Positions 28,101 through 37,440 of a stretch of 64,000 nucleotides of DNA are shown in pieces. Made by a program: the position numbers and the translations under genes. How positions within the stretch are numbered: the stretch's first letter is position 1; every line of letters begins with the position of its first letter. Origin of the DNA: Blautia glucerasea (GTDB taxonomy: Bacteria > Bacillota > Clostridia > Lachnospirales > Lachnospiraceae). Under the pieces are notes generated by a model. The model saw only the letters and a list, made by a program, of their open reading frames with translations. It was not told where the DNA came from and searched no databases. The stretch lies in contig NZ_JAJBMO010000003.1 in NCBI RefSeq assembly GCF_020537505.1, forward strand, positions 186,001-250,000. The letters are read 5' to 3'.

Positions 28101-28349
28101 GAAGCTTCTCCGAAAGGTTCGTATGATCTTATTTTTATGGATATCCAAATGCCTGTTATGAATGGTTATGAGGCAACAGCGGCAATCAGAAGTCTTCCGG
28201 GTGAAAAGGGAAAACTGCCTATTGTTGCCATGACTGCCAATGCTTTTGCAGAAGATGTACAGCTGGCAAAAAATACAGGCATGAATGAACATATTGCGAA
28301 ACCGCTGGATATGAATAAGCTGAATGCTGTTTTGAAAAGCTGGCTGTAA
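25143..28349 (+). CDS. Soluble PAS-domain hybrid histidine kinase with two receivers
   Basis: 1068 residues without membrane segments. A first PAS-like region lies at about 40-125, a clear PAS/PAC at about 150-268 (FWYFDCDENSEIVNANW, then YRMRMKDNQYQWFRASAEV), and further PAS-like regions to about 540. HisKA has SNMSHDIRTPMNAIVG (His near 566). The ATPase domain has NAIKYTPDGG and GTGLGMAI. Receiver 1 (VVDDD, Asp in ILDWKMP near 858) and receiver 2 (LVEDNE, Asp in FMDIQMP near 998) complete it. No output domain is fused. The riboswitch upstream ties its level to cyclic di-GMP. Confidence 0.92.
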   Translation: MKNYEDKIYSLGETVTGQTQAMSQAVQKTLENNGGVGIMTGSYDQNLSILSVNNLLLHSTGYTFDTFMEQTKGSLRNFFYDEEDILDRDRFLQLHGAGEAQILTADGTVKNVRLCKEDATDEAGRQIWVMSVQVNWDHVNLTLLNEAICSGFWYFDCDENSEIVNANWSHEFRKMLGYHDTLDFPNKLESWSDLLHPQDKERVMVQLQAAIKDKTNQIKYQVEYRMRMKDNQYQWFRASAEVIRRLDGSASRIAGIFINIDAEKKEAMQAQKSAAFHRAFTKADLCEYYVNLEANTFDTFKVEPSLMTVFEQSYTWDELIRHFVDSYVVETDKKAVSSFYDRGYIAERLKGLETELALECRIILNGEERWVRNVVIRGEIEDSEYAMIFLRDITEAKVESARHLQMAADNASMEQLIQSIVRLVDRFVVCDLENDRYEFYNLNGQIIYKPLGFYHDFQMQVLEKYKTLEPLEAIDILIAPDNIRKKLKSENDIYKFEYCSLDEKTYKIASYIPLEWKNGKLVKVLLASMDVTQEKKAEIESRQALKEAYRSAENANRAKTEFLSNMSHDIRTPMNAIVGLTAIAGANVESQDRVIECLSKITESSRHLLGLINEVLDMARIESGKMTLAQEDFNLSELVDNLITLTKPVLDEHKHNFDIHINHIEHEAVCGDSLRIQQVFVNLMSNAIKYTPDGGNIIFSIEEKPNGFSELGCYEFTIEDNGIGMSPEFQKIMFDPFSRADDHRTTRVQGTGLGMAISRNIVNLMNGTIKVDSTLHKGTKITVTIYLELQEKEKEQDKNLMNLPVLVVDDDKTCCESTVATLKEIGIMGEWVLSGREAVERCYARHELKDDYFAVILDWKMPDMDGIETARQIRKRIGKEITIIVLTSYEFSEIEEEAKAAGIDAFIAKPLFRSRLTATLRQFTSGRKEKTARNYLEKLSESDYTGKRILLVEDNELNREIAGEILQMTGAEVETAENGKIAVEKVEASPKGSYDLIFMDIQMPVMNGYEATAAIRSLPGEKGKLPIVAMTANAFAEDVQLAKNTGMNEHIAKPLDMNKLNAVLKSWL

Positions 28350-28389
28350 TTTCTTCTCAATTATTAAATTAATGATTTTAAAGTGATTC

Positions 28390-30271
28390 AGGCAGCTGCA
28401 ATTGGAGAATTCACAAGTCTGGATGGAATTGAATGGCGAAGCTTATCTGAAAGAGCATTGGACAAACTTGAAAATGACCCCCAAAAACTGGATACAGCAT
28501 TGGATGTTTGAACAGGAATATTCGATTTCATTGAACGATAAAAATGGCCTGGATGCGGCATCGTCTATTCTGACTACAGTAAGAGAAGAAAATAATGCAC
28601 AGCTGGCTTTTGCGCCATACTACTATTTCACTTCTTCTATTTATGAAGGATCAGGCGATAACAGAAGAAGAGGCAGATTTGCTCAAGAAAAAACTTGATG
28701 ACGAAGAACAGGGAGTCGAATTTGTTGAAGGCGATAAATCTTACTATCTGGGATATTGTCCGATAGAAAGTAACCATACCATGTTGATTTGTATTGTACC
28801 AAAAAGTGTTGTTGATAACGTGCTGAAAGATTACCAGAAGACGGTATTCTTTTTAACAATAATCATGGTAATTTTTATTCTATTACTCTTTGCCGTTTTA
28901 TTTTATAGTCTTTCCAGACTTAGTATTGCGGATCAGAAAGCAGCGTATGAGAAAAGAAACAATGAACTCCAATTACAGTCAATGAGGGAAATGGAAGAAG
29001 CCAATGAAAAACTGAGAAAGGCGAAGAATATTACAACGGAAGCATTACAGACAGCTGAAAATGCAAATAAGGCGAAAACAGATTTCCTGGCCAATATGTC
29101 ACATGATATTCGTACACCTATGAATGCAATTATTGGCATTACGTCTTTGATCCGACATGATGCAGACGATAAAGATAAAGTCACAGAATATGCAGATAAA
29201 ATAGACACCTCATCACAGCATCTGTTAGGAATCATTAATGATGTTTTGGACATGAGTAAAATCGAAGCAGGAAAGACTGTTTTTAAGTATTCAGTTTTTG
29301 CTATTCAAGATTTTATACTGGAGCTTGATACGATATTTCGTTCACAGGCAGAAAAAAAGAATCAGAGTCTGACCATCACAAAGAAAAATATTCAGCACGA
29401 ATGCGTGGAAGGGGATCAGGTTCATCTGATGCAGATTTTCAGTAATCTGTTGTCTAATGCAGTAAAATATACTCAGGAAAGCGGAGCCATTCAGTTTTTA
29501 ATAGAAGAATGTGATACAAATTCTTCTGTCTATGCGAAGTATCGCTTCCTGGTCAGTGATAATGGCATGGGAATGTCAGCTGATTTTAAAGATAAAATCT
29601 TTGATCCGTTTACGCGTGCTGAAAGTTCTGTGACTAATAAGATACAGGGAACCGGACTTGGAATGGCTATTACCAGGAACCTGGTTGAGGCAATGGGAGG
29701 TACCATTAATGTAGACAGTGAACTGGGACAGGGAAGCTGTTTTGAGGTTCTCATAGATCTGAAAATTGCAGAAGATAGAACAGTTGCTTTGGCGGCACAG
29801 GCAGAAAAAGACGAGCAGGATGGTAATATCCTGCAAGGAATGAGGTTCCTGTGTGCAGAGGATAATGAACTGAATGCGGAGATACTAAAGGAACTGTTAA
29901 AGATAGAGGGTGCAGAGTGCAGAATCTTTGAGAACGGTGAAAAGGTATTAGAGGCATTTGAACAGTCTGACCCAGGGGATTATGACATGATTCTGATGGA
30001 TGTGCAGATGCCGGTTATGAATGGCTATGAGGCAACGAAAGCAATCCGCAGAAGTTCCCATGAACTGGCAAAGACGATCCCTGTTATTGCCATGACTGCT
30101 AATGCATTTTCTGAGGATATTCAGCGTTCTCTGGAAGCTGGTATGAATGCACATGTTTCAAAACCGATTGAAATGAAGGTACTGGAAAAGACAATTAGAA
30201 GCATAAAATCCGGCGGGGCACCGAAACGCAGATCACTGAATAGTGATAAATATTTTTTTAATACCCTTTAG
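28390..30271 (+). pseudogene. Frameshifted and 5'-truncated hybrid histidine kinase
   Basis: From about 28595 one frame encodes the end of an extracellular sensor (EEEADLLKKKLDDEEQGVEF), a membrane helix (about 28840-28915), a coiled coil, HisKA with ANMSHDIRTPMNAIIG, the ATPase domain (NAVKYTQESG, GTGLGMAI) and a receiver (CAEDNE, Asp in LMDVQMP). The preceding sensor sequence lies in another frame (28402-28698, WMFEQEYSISLNDKNGLDAA), so an indel occurred near 28650. No first membrane helix or start signal exists after the upstream stop at 28349. The catalytic half is intact and could still be made from an internal start. Confidence 0.75.
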
Positions 30272-30301
30272 GAATAGAAATAAACCTAAAGGGTATTTTC
30301 C
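30261..30301. terminator. Terminator between the kinase cluster and pyrI
   Basis: A perfect 12-bp stem (ATACCCTTTAGG / CCTAAAGGGTAT) with T-rich sequence after it and A/T-rich sequence before it. It sits between convergent units. Confidence 0.8.
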
Positions 30302-30336
30302 TCTTAAGCGACATACAAGGGAGGGTTTGGTAGTTT

Positions 30337-30762
30337 CTATCTTAAGAGGGAAGCTTCCTGGTTGCAGTAAATACATCTATATTTTCCACTGGAGGACAAT
30401 TTGAAGATGTGCTCGCAGTTTGCTTCCGTACTGGTAATGCAGCGGGGATTTTTGCATTTGATTACATTTTTTAAAGTTCTTGGCGGAACAGGATGATATT
30501 TTTTTACCACCTTTCCATCACGAATTACGATCAAAGTGACTCCATCATTTAAATAACCAAGGACTTCAAGACGCTCAGGCTCTGTAAGCCCCTCTATTTT
30601 AATCAGATCTTTACAGCCGTATTTTTCACTTCTTACGGACTGCAGTAGGGCAATGGACTGCTTCTGGGAGTCCAGTTCCAATAGCTTGTAAATATCCATT
30701 CCTTTTCCAGCTGGGATATGGTCGATCACAATTCCATTTTGGATAGATTCAATCTTTAACAT
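30337..30762 (-). CDS. pyrI: Aspartate carbamoyltransferase regulatory subunit
   Basis: 141 residues. The C-terminal zinc domain is clear: four Cys in CKNPRC and CIYC (about residues 107-135), which hold the catalytic and regulatory chains together. The N-terminal nucleotide-binding domain starts with IQNGIVIDHIPAGKG. In the family this subunit gives CTP inhibition and ATP activation of the catalytic trimer. It overlaps pyrB by one base (TAATG), so the two chains are made together. Confidence 0.93.
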   Translation of the reverse strand: MLKIESIQNGIVIDHIPAGKGMDIYKLLELDSQKQSIALLQSVRSEKYGCKDLIKIEGLTEPERLEVLGYLNDGVTLIVIRDGKVVKKYHPVPPRTLKNVIKCKNPRCITSTEANCEHIFKLSSSGKYRCIYCNQEASLLR

Positions 30763-31703
30763 TACAGCACCGTCCTTCCTGTCAGCGGATCCGGGATTTC
30801 AAGCAGCGCCATAATAAGTGCCATACGGATATATTTTCCGTTTTGTACCTGGTCAAAATAAGCGGCTCTTGGATCCTGATCCACATCTGAGGCAATCTCA
30901 TCCACCCTTGGAAGAGGATGGAGAACCGGCATATCCGGCTGTGCCAGATTCAGCTTCTCGCGGTTTAAAATATAGGTATCCTTTAACCGGACATAATCTT
31001 CTTCGTTAAAGAAACGCTCTTTCTGAACCCTTGTCATATAGAGTATGTCCAGTTTGGGAAGTGTTTCCTCCAGGCTGGTAACCTCTTTGTAAAAAGAATG
31101 GTTAGGCTTTAAGGTCTCTTCAATTACGTAATCCGGGATTTTAAGCTCTTCCGGGGAGATGAAGTAAAACTCATTTTCTGGATGACGTACCAGACTGTTT
31201 ACAAGGGAATGTACGGTTCTTCCAAATTTCAAGTCACCGCAAAAACCAACTGTCAGGTGATCCAGATGACCTTTTCTCTGGCGGATGGTCATAAGGTCGA
31301 TTAATGTCTGGGTAGGATGATTATGTCCACCATCCCCGGCATTGATTACCGGCACTGTGGCATACATGGAAGCGCGAAGGGGAGCGCCTTCCTTGGGATG
31401 CCGCATTGCAATGATATCTGCATAGCAGCTTACCACCCGGGCAGTATCGGCTACCGTTTCTCCTTTTGTGGCACTGGACTGTTCAGCACCTGCAAAGCCA
31501 AGGGATTTTCCGCCAAGGCTTAACATGGCAGATTCAAAGGAAAGACGGGTTCTGGTACTTGGTTCGTAAAAAAGAGTGGCAATCTTTTTCCCATCTGCCA
31601 CATGGCTGTACACTTCTGGACTTTCTGCAATGCGGTCAGCCAGATCCAGAACTTTTGTAGTTTCTTCAAGGGTAAAATCAAGTGGATCGATCAAATGTCT
31701 CAT
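30762..31703 (-). CDS. pyrB: Aspartate carbamoyltransferase catalytic subunit
   Basis: 313 residues, normal length. It joins carbamoyl phosphate to aspartate, the committed step of pyrimidine synthesis. The carbamoyl-phosphate loop [11 protein letters not shown] is at about residues 48-58, the 80s-loop Ser/Lys region SSATKGE near 82, the [10 protein letters not shown] motif near 133 and the aspartate-binding [10 protein letters not shown] near 265. It overlaps the upstream purA by 4 nt (ATGA). Placement behind a purine gene is unusual. Confidence 0.94.
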   Translation of the reverse strand: MRHLIDPLDFTLEETTKVLDLADRIAESPEVYSHVADGKKIATLFYEPSTRTRLSFESAMLSLGGKSLGFAGAEQSSATKGETVADTARVVSCYADIIAMRHPKEGAPLRASMYATVPVINAGDGGHNHPTQTLIDLMTIRQRKGHLDHLTVGFCGDLKFGRTVHSLVNSLVRHPENEFYFISPEELKIPDYVIEETLKPNHSFYKEVTSLEETLPKLDILYMTRVQKERFFNEEDYVRLKDTYILNREKLNLAQPDMPVLHPLPRVDEIASDVDQDPRAAYFDQVQNGKYIRMALIMALLEIPDPLTGRTVL

Positions 31704-33001
31704 AACCAGGCTCCTTTTGTTAAAAACTGATCCCGTCTGGCTCCGACGGAAATAAACTGGATTTCATGGTTCAGAAGCTGCTCCAGGATACGAATGTAAG
31801 CTTTTGCATTCTCCGGAAGCTCTTCATAGGTCCGGCAGCCCGAAATATCGCATTTCCATCCTGGAAGCATTTCTACTACAGAGGTATAACTATCCAGTTC
31901 ATCCATAGGATCAAAATCGGTTACTATAACACCGTCACGTTTATAGCCTGTGATCACAGGAATCTCTTTCATGGAACTTAAGACATCCATTTTTGTCAAC
32001 GCGATCTTATCTGCATTCTGGCATTTTAACCCATAGCGGCTGGCTACGGCATCAAAGGGACCTATCCTTCTGGGACGACCGGTGGCAGCACCATATTCAC
32101 CGCCAGCTTTCCGCAACGCTTCTTCCCAGTCATCGGACATGGCATGTTCTGCCACAAAAGGACCTGCGCCAACACAGGTGGAATACGCTTTTAAAACGCC
32201 AATTACGTGATCCAGGGATTTTCCAGGGATTCCGGCACCAATGGGACCATAGGCAGAAATGGTAGAGGAACTTGAGGTATAGGGGAAAATACCGTAATCA
32301 ATGTCCCTCATGGCTCCAAGCTGGGCTTCCAGTACCACCTTTTTGCCCTCTGACACTGCCTGTTCCAGATATTCCCCGGTGTCTGCAATATAGGGACCAA
32401 ACAGTTCAGCCTGTTCCTCACACCAGGTAAGGAGTGCAGGGTAGGACATTGGCTCCTGATGATAACAGCCTGCAAGCTCCAGGTTCTTTGCCACCAGCAT
32501 GGTTTTTAATCTGGTTTTTACGGAATCCTCTTTTAAATGAAGGAGATCTCCCAAGCGAAGTGTTTTTTTACGGTACTTGTCACTGTATGCATAGGCGATT
32601 CCACGGCGGGTAGAACCAAAGGCACTTCCTGTCTTTGCAAGTCTGTTTTCTTCTAACTCATCCTGCACCTTATGCCATGGCATGGAGACCGTAGCACGTT
32701 TTGAAAGTTTCAGATGATCCGGTGTTACCCGGATTCCTTTTTTCTCTATTTCATGGATTTCCCGGGAAAGATGTTCCAGGTCAATCACCATTCCGTCCCC
32801 GAGGACGCACACCACACCTGGATGTAAAATACCAGAGGGGAGAAGATTTAAAACGAATTTGCCCTGGGTGGTTACCACTGTGTGACCTGCATTGTTTCCG
32901 CCCTGGTAGCGGACAACCACATCTGCCTGCTCTGCAAGAAGATCGATCACACGTCCTTTTCCTTCATCGCCCCAGTTAATACCGGTTACTGCTGTAAGCA
33001 T
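31700..33001 (-). CDS. purA: Adenylosuccinate synthetase
   Basis: 433 residues from the ATG at 33001, chosen because AAAGGAGGAACAA precedes it; the open frame extends 19 codons further. It condenses IMP and aspartate with GTP to give adenylosuccinate, on the way to AMP. The GTP loop NWGDEGKGR is at residues 8-16, GGNNAGHT near 38, and the IMP-binding [14 protein letters not shown] near 125 is visible. It is the first gene of a tightly overlapping purA-pyrB-pyrI operon. Confidence 0.93.
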   Translation of the reverse strand: MLTAVTGINWGDEGKGRVIDLLAEQADVVVRYQGGNNAGHTVVTTQGKFVLNLLPSGILHPGVVCVLGDGMVIDLEHLSREIHEIEKKGIRVTPDHLKLSKRATVSMPWHKVQDELEENRLAKTGSAFGSTRRGIAYAYSDKYRKKTLRLGDLLHLKEDSVKTRLKTMLVAKNLELAGCYHQEPMSYPALLTWCEEQAELFGPYIADTGEYLEQAVSEGKKVVLEAQLGAMRDIDYGIFPYTSSSSTISAYGPIGAGIPGKSLDHVIGVLKAYSTCVGAGPFVAEHAMSDDWEEALRKAGGEYGAATGRPRRIGPFDAVASRYGLKCQNADKIALTKMDVLSSMKEIPVITGYKRDGVIVTDFDPMDELDSYTSVVEMLPGWKCDISGCRTYEELPENAKAYIRILEQLLNHEIQFISVGARRDQFLTKGAWL

Positions 33002-33103
33002 TTGTTCCTCCTTTGAAAACTGGTCGGGCTGCTGTTTTCCTATTACAATAAACCGCATTTTGCCCTACAACAGCGTTCTTTTTTGTTCGAGTACATAATA
33101 CGC

Positions 33104-33132
33104 TTGACGTAGAAATAAGTAAAAGCTATAAT
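33104..33132 (+). promoter_or_regulatory. Promoter of the LysR gene
   Basis: TTGACG at 33104, 17-nt spacer and TATAAT at 33127. A 10-bp palindrome TGACATGTCA lies 24 bp further, between the promoter and the gene start, and could be an operator. Confidence 0.75.
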
Positions 33133-33181
33133 TGATATGACTGAAATAAAAATATGACATGTCAAAAAAAGGAAAAATATT

Positions 33182-34075
33182 ATGGACGTTAATTTCGAGT
33201 ATTATAAGATCTTTTATTATGTGGCAAAATACCACAACTTTACCAAGGCGGCCCAGGCGTTAAACAACAGTCAGCCTAATATTACCCGGGCCATGAACTG
33301 TCTGGAACAGCAGTTAAATACCACTTTATTTATCCGTACCAACCGCGGCGTACAGCTCACTCCGGAGGGAGAACGGCTTTATATCCATGTGCTAAGTGCA
33401 ATGGAGCAGTTCCAGGCAGCAGAAGAGGAACTGGCCGACAGCTCTGGATTATCCCACGGAAGTGTAGCCATCGGTGCCAGTGAAACTGCCCTCAATATTT
33501 TTCTGCTGGATAAATTAAAAAGTTTTCACATAACTTATCCTGGAATCCGGCTGAGGCTGTACAACCATTCCACACCGGAAGCCATTGAATCAGTTAAGAG
33601 CGGAAAGATTGATTTTGCAGTAGTTTCCACTCCGGCAGAGGTGGATTTCCCATTGAAACAGATCATGCTCATGCCGTTTCAGGAGATTCTGGTTGGAGGC
33701 ACTACTTTTACCGCCCTTAGCAGTCAGGAGCTTTCCCTTCGGGAGGTAAAGAACTATCCGCTGATTTCTCTTGGGCGGGAAACTATGACCTATAAATTCT
33801 ACAACAGTGTATTTTTATCACATGGTCTGGATCTTTCCCCGGATACGGAAGCTGCCACTGCGGATCAAATTCTGCCTCTGGTAAAATGCGAGCTTGGGCT
33901 TGCCTTTTTGCCCCAGCCGATGGCAGCACCATCCCTTCTGAAAAAAGAGATCGTACAGATCCCATTAAAAGATGAAATTCCGGAGCGCCAGATCTGCCTG
34001 GTGTATGATAGTCAGCATCCTATGGGAGCTGCGGCAAGGGAATTAAAAAATACCATTCTATTAGGGCATGTATAA
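33182..34075 (+). CDS. LysR-family transcription regulator
   Basis: 297 residues. The N-terminal winged helix-turn-helix is typical (FTKAAQALNNSQPNITRAMNCLEQ, at about residues 19-43, then LFIRTNRGVQLTPEGERL). A type 2 periplasmic-binding effector domain spans about 90-295. It is divergent from purA, so it may regulate the purA-pyrBI operon or the DUF2284 gene that follows; the sequence does not decide. Confidence 0.9.
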   Translation: MDVNFEYYKIFYYVAKYHNFTKAAQALNNSQPNITRAMNCLEQQLNTTLFIRTNRGVQLTPEGERLYIHVLSAMEQFQAAEEELADSSGLSHGSVAIGASETALNIFLLDKLKSFHITYPGIRLRLYNHSTPEAIESVKSGKIDFAVVSTPAEVDFPLKQIMLMPFQEILVGGTTFTALSSQELSLREVKNYPLISLGRETMTYKFYNSVFLSHGLDLSPDTEAATADQILPLVKCELGLAFLPQPMAAPSLLKKEIVQIPLKDEIPERQICLVYDSQHPMGAAARELKNTILLGHV

Positions 34076-34129
34076 AAACAGCGTATGGAAAAAATTTTGG
34101 TAATTAGAAAAACTTGGAGAAGGTACTTT

Positions 34130-34603
34130 ATGGATTACATAAAAGAAGCGAAAAAACTTGGTTTTTCAAATACGGCAATCATGGACACAAAAAAACTCGT
34201 ATTCAAACCGGAATACCGAAAGTTTTGTGAAGAAAATCAATGTGGATGTTACAACGTGAATCCAGCATGTCCACCTGAATGCGGAACGGTAGAATCTATG
34301 AAACAAAGGGTATTTGCCTATGAAAAAGCGCTTATTCTACAGACGATACAAAGCAAGGATATGGACTATAAAATGGCGAAGCTTGCGCACAATAAACTCA
34401 CCGAACAGTTGGCCTCTAAAATAATGGAATCTGGAAATACCGACCTGCTGATCATGTCCGCTGGTCCTTACAGGCACTATTCCTGCCTGTCCGCCTACTG
34501 TGTTGATGCCCAGGAAATGGCAGATGCGGTGGGAATGACCTGTTGGGGGACCGATGATAAGATACGGTATTTTTCACAAATTTTATTTCATGGAAACTTA
34601 TAA
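34130..34603 (+). CDS. DUF2284 cysteine-rich metal-binding protein
   Basis: 157 residues from the ATG at 34130 (AGAAGG upstream). Two cysteine groups are visible: CGCYNVNPACPPECG near residue 38 and HYSCLSAYCVD near 120, matching DUF2284 proteins, which are thought to bind a metal or iron-sulphur cluster. No transmembrane segment. It lies 54 nt after the LysR gene and may be co-transcribed. Its biochemical role is unknown. Confidence 0.8.
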   Translation: MDYIKEAKKLGFSNTAIMDTKKLVFKPEYRKFCEENQCGCYNVNPACPPECGTVESMKQRVFAYEKALILQTIQSKDMDYKMAKLAHNKLTEQLASKIMESGNTDLLIMSAGPYRHYSCLSAYCVDAQEMADAVGMTCWGTDDKIRYFSQILFHGNL

Positions 34604-34677
34604 TGGAAAACACTTACAACGGTCTGTGATATGGCAGACATAAAAATATGATATGAAAAAGAAATTTCTCATCCTAT

Positions 34678-34705
34678 TGCGGTATGACTATAACAATGCT
34701 ATAAT
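34678..34705 (+). promoter_or_regulatory. Promoter of the gene split by the conjugative element
   Basis: TTGCGG at 34678 and TATAAT at 34700 with 16-nt spacing, 65 bp before the ATG at 34770. Confidence 0.55.
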
Positions 34706-34769
34706 CCCTCCCGAAAAGAGACAGGTACAGCTCTCATTATGATCCAAACAGAAAAAGAGGCGTTTTAGT

Positions 34770-34907
34770 ATGAAAACAGTTTTACCAAGAGAACTAGCTG
34801 TAGAAGATATTTTTTCCAGAATCCTGGCTTCCCCGGAGGCATCAGGAAGGCTTCGGAAAGTATTTTACCAATATCTGGATGATGAACATATGATTAGCGC
34901 CTATTAG
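34770..34907 (+). pseudogene. 5' part of a host gene split by element insertion
   Basis: An ATG at 34770 opens 45 codons starting MKTVLPRELAVEDIFSRI and ending HMISAY before a TAG created at the junction. The rest of the probable protein starts after the element at 60437 (FLIGSNHMLVDEDPDHF). Joining the flanks directly leaves the two parts one nucleotide out of phase, so they may have been altered since, or may be two neighbouring frames. The family is unknown to me. Confidence 0.6.
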
Positions 34908-34920
34908 GAAAACACACTGT
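34887..34920. other. Left attachment junction of the element
   Basis: Host sequence CATATGATTA (34887-34896) leads through GCGCCTATTAGGAA into element sequence AACACACTGT. CCTATTAGGAA is shared, as CCTAATAGGAA, with the right junction. For a large serine recombinase a 2-bp core is expected; the GA at 34908 is one candidate. Confidence 0.65.
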
Positions 34921-34941
34921 CAAAGGGGTTCGTAGCGGGGG

Positions 34942-36624
34942 TTAGCCCGCTACTGTGGTATCTTCCGTAGTGTTGATTTCAATGTACTCGGCAATCTTGC
35001 GGAGCTCGTCAGCAAATTTGAATTTCACGCTGATATTGCCGTTTTCATAGACCTTGATATAGTCCACAAGTTCAACCAAGATTTCACGGTTGAGGGCTTC
35101 AATGTTCTGATACTTCATAAAGGCTACCAGTGCAGGATGCTCGTTGTCCACACCGTTTGCCAGTTCTGCGCGTTCAGCGTTCAGCCGGGTAAGCACCGCG
35201 GAAATATCAGAAGTCTGCCGTTCGTAGTCAGCCTTCATATCCCGGTATTCCTGCTGGGTGATTTCACCGTCTTTCCAGTCCTGATAAAGAGATTGCTTGT
35301 AGCGTGTTATCTTTGTCAGTTCCCGCTCTTTTGCAGCTATCAGATCGTCCAGTCTGTAAGACTGGCTTTTTTTGATTGGAGCGGAATTGATTTGCGTGAC
35401 GATTTCCGAGTAGGAAACAGCCAAATGTACCTGATGCTGTACAGCGAACAAAACAGCAGCCTCCAGCCGTTCATGCTTGATTGAGTGCATGGTGCAGGCT
35501 GTCCGGGAACGGTTCTTGTAGGTTGAGCAAGAATAATATACATTGTTGTTCTTGCCAACGCATCGGGTAATGGCCCGCCCGCAATCGGCACATTTCAGAA
35601 AGCCGCTGAATAAATGTACCTCACGGCCTTTCGGGGAAGTACGGGTATCACGCTGTAAGAGAGCCTGTACCTTGTCGAAAGTTTCATAGTCGATAATGGC
35701 CTCATGCGTTCCAGCCACTTCCACCCATTCCTCGCGTGGAACAGCTTCAATCTGGTGTACCTTGTAGCTTTTCACCCGGCTTCGGCCTTGGGCTAAATCC
35801 CCGGTGTAGGTCGGATTGGTAAGAATGGAGTGGATCATGCGGACTCCCCACATAGGATCGTCATACCCTCTTGTCGAAACAGGCAAGCCCTTTTGTACCT
35901 TGTAAGCCGAGGGGCTCGGTACGCCGTGTTCGTTCAGGTACAGCGCGATAGCACGTTTTGATGACCCTTGAATAAGCATTGTGAAAATGAGTTTGACATT
36001 TTCAGCAGCATCGGGATCAACAATCAGCCTGTGCTTGTCCTTTGGGTGCTTTACATAGCCGTAAGGAGCAAATGCTCCGATATACTGGCCGTTGCGCCGT
36101 TTGTAATCAAATACCTGCCGGATCTTTTTGGAAGTCTGATAGCAGTAATTATCGTTCATCACGTTTGTAATGGGAACGATGATATTTGAAACGCTGTCGG
36201 GGTTCTTGTAGCTGTCCACATTCTCAGCAAGGCTGATAAAGCGAACACCCATTTGAACAAACAGGTTATCGATCAAACTTCCGGCATCGCTATAATTTCG
36301 TGCGAAGCGGGACAGGTCTTTTACTACCACGCAGTTAATTTTTCCGCTCATTACATCGGAAAGGAGCCGCTGGAAGTTCTCCCGGTTGGCGTCCGTTCCT
36401 GTGTGTCCATCGTCTACATATTCGGAAACACTTTCAAATTCTCCGATATGCTTCTGGTAAAAGTCATTGAGCAGATCACGCTGGTTGATGACGCTGTTGC
36501 TGTCGTCCTTTCCCTTTTTCAAGTCCTCCTTGGAGAGCCGGATGTATGCGCCCAGCCGCCAGCGGCGGACGGTATAAGAGGGAGAGAAACTCTGTTGCAA
36601 TCCTCTGTTTTTTGTTCGTGCCAT
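34942..36624 (-). CDS. Large serine recombinase (site-specific integrase/excisionase)
   Basis: 560 residues. The N-terminal resolvase domain has the catalytic Ser in YIRLSKED near residue 32 and the second conserved patch VVKDLSRFAR near 100. The recombinase domain (about 190-290) and a zinc ribbon (CADCGRAI then YYSCSTY, near 350-375) follow, then a coiled coil at about 415-490. This is the TndX/TnpX type, which integrates and excises a circular element at palindromic sites through a 2-bp crossover. It sits 35 bp from the left junction, as expected. Confidence 0.93.
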   Translation of the reverse strand: MARTKNRGLQQSFSPSYTVRRWRLGAYIRLSKEDLKKGKDDSNSVINQRDLLNDFYQKHIGEFESVSEYVDDGHTGTDANRENFQRLLSDVMSGKINCVVVKDLSRFARNYSDAGSLIDNLFVQMGVRFISLAENVDSYKNPDSVSNIIVPITNVMNDNYCYQTSKKIRQVFDYKRRNGQYIGAFAPYGYVKHPKDKHRLIVDPDAAENVKLIFTMLIQGSSKRAIALYLNEHGVPSPSAYKVQKGLPVSTRGYDDPMWGVRMIHSILTNPTYTGDLAQGRSRVKSYKVHQIEAVPREEWVEVAGTHEAIIDYETFDKVQALLQRDTRTSPKGREVHLFSGFLKCADCGRAITRCVGKNNNVYYSCSTYKNRSRTACTMHSIKHERLEAAVLFAVQHQVHLAVSYSEIVTQINSAPIKKSQSYRLDDLIAAKERELTKITRYKQSLYQDWKDGEITQQEYRDMKADYERQTSDISAVLTRLNAERAELANGVDNEHPALVAFMKYQNIEALNREILVELVDYIKVYENGNISVKFKFADELRKIAEYIEINTTEDTTVAG

Positions 36625-36694
36625 TGTTCCTCCTTCCCTATCACATTACATCTATATTATACCTCTGCTCGGGCGGGACAACAAGGATGCCTCC

Positions 36695-36719
36695 GCCTCG
36701 GGACACTTTGTCTCGAAGT
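36695..36719. repeat. Dispersed palindrome, copy 1
   Basis: GGGACA-CTT-TGTCTC core. Intergenic, 70 bp upstream of the recombinase start. Confidence 0.85.
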
Positions 36720-36740
36720 AGAAACGGGCCATAACCGAAG

Positions 36741-37007
36741 TTACAGCCCGCTTTTTTGCCGGAGAAGAAAGTCCGTCAGCGTGTCCTGCAAGGACGGCCC
36801 GCTTTCCGCAAATTCAATTTTTACACCGATCCCGCCGATGCAAAAGCAGTATGGATTTTCTACCGCCTGCAAAAACAGAGCGATCCGCTCCTCCCGGGGG
36901 AGAGAGGTGTCAAAGATCATACCGCTCACATCCGGCAGGGACTCGGGAGCCACTGCGCCGATGTCAACGCTTTTCATTTGTTCCAGTTCCTTTGCCGTTA
37001 ATCTCAC
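36741..37007 (-). CDS. DUF6870-type small protein
   Basis: 88 residues, GTG start with AAGGAGG upstream. It opens MRLTAKELEQMKSVDIGAV and contains PREERIALFLQAVENPYCF, matching the DUF6870 proteins I recall from conjugative elements of gut Firmicutes. One Cys pair near residue 54; no membrane segment. It lies between the recombinase and the sigma-like gene, a place where excision or regulation accessories are usual, but its role is unknown. Confidence 0.65.
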   Translation of the reverse strand: MRLTAKELEQMKSVDIGAVAPESLPDVSGMIFDTSLPREERIALFLQAVENPYCFCIGGIGVKIEFAESGPSLQDTLTDFLLRQKSGL

Positions 37008-37440
37008 GGTAAAACCTCCTTATCAAAAATAGGATACGCCTCCCGCATATCATGGGGAAACGCAAGAGGGCAGCACCCAAACGATGCTGCCCTCTTGCCT
37101 CACTCCATGTAAGTATAAAATAGAGAACGCCGCTCCCATTTTCTTGCCCTGTCCAAAGACAACCATGCTCAAAGCGGCGTTCCCTCGCAGATAAGGGGAC
37201 AGCCCGGAGGGACAAGCGGCCAGCCTGTCCTATGCCGGATCGTGGCCGTGGGGCGGCCCGGCCCAGTTGCGGCGTTGGTGTTGTTCGCTCGTTCTTCCGA
37301 AGAAAAAGTCACAGCGCACCCGCCACCCGGCTCCCCGGACTATGCCCGGGGCCGCCGCTGTTTATCTGCGAAAAGAAGAATATCTTCTTTCATAAACCGA
37401 GACATTTTTTCATCATTTCCAAGTGGGGAAAATGAAAAAA
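37008..37440. other. GC-rich intergenic region with inverted repeats
   Basis: No supported gene in 430 bp. It contains a 12-bp stem hairpin (AAGAGGGCAGCA / TGCTGCCCTCTT, 37064-37096) and a spaced inverted repeat GAACGCCGCT (37125-37134) / AGCGGCGTTC (37173-37182). Short frames here have no ribosome sites. Confidence 0.5.
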
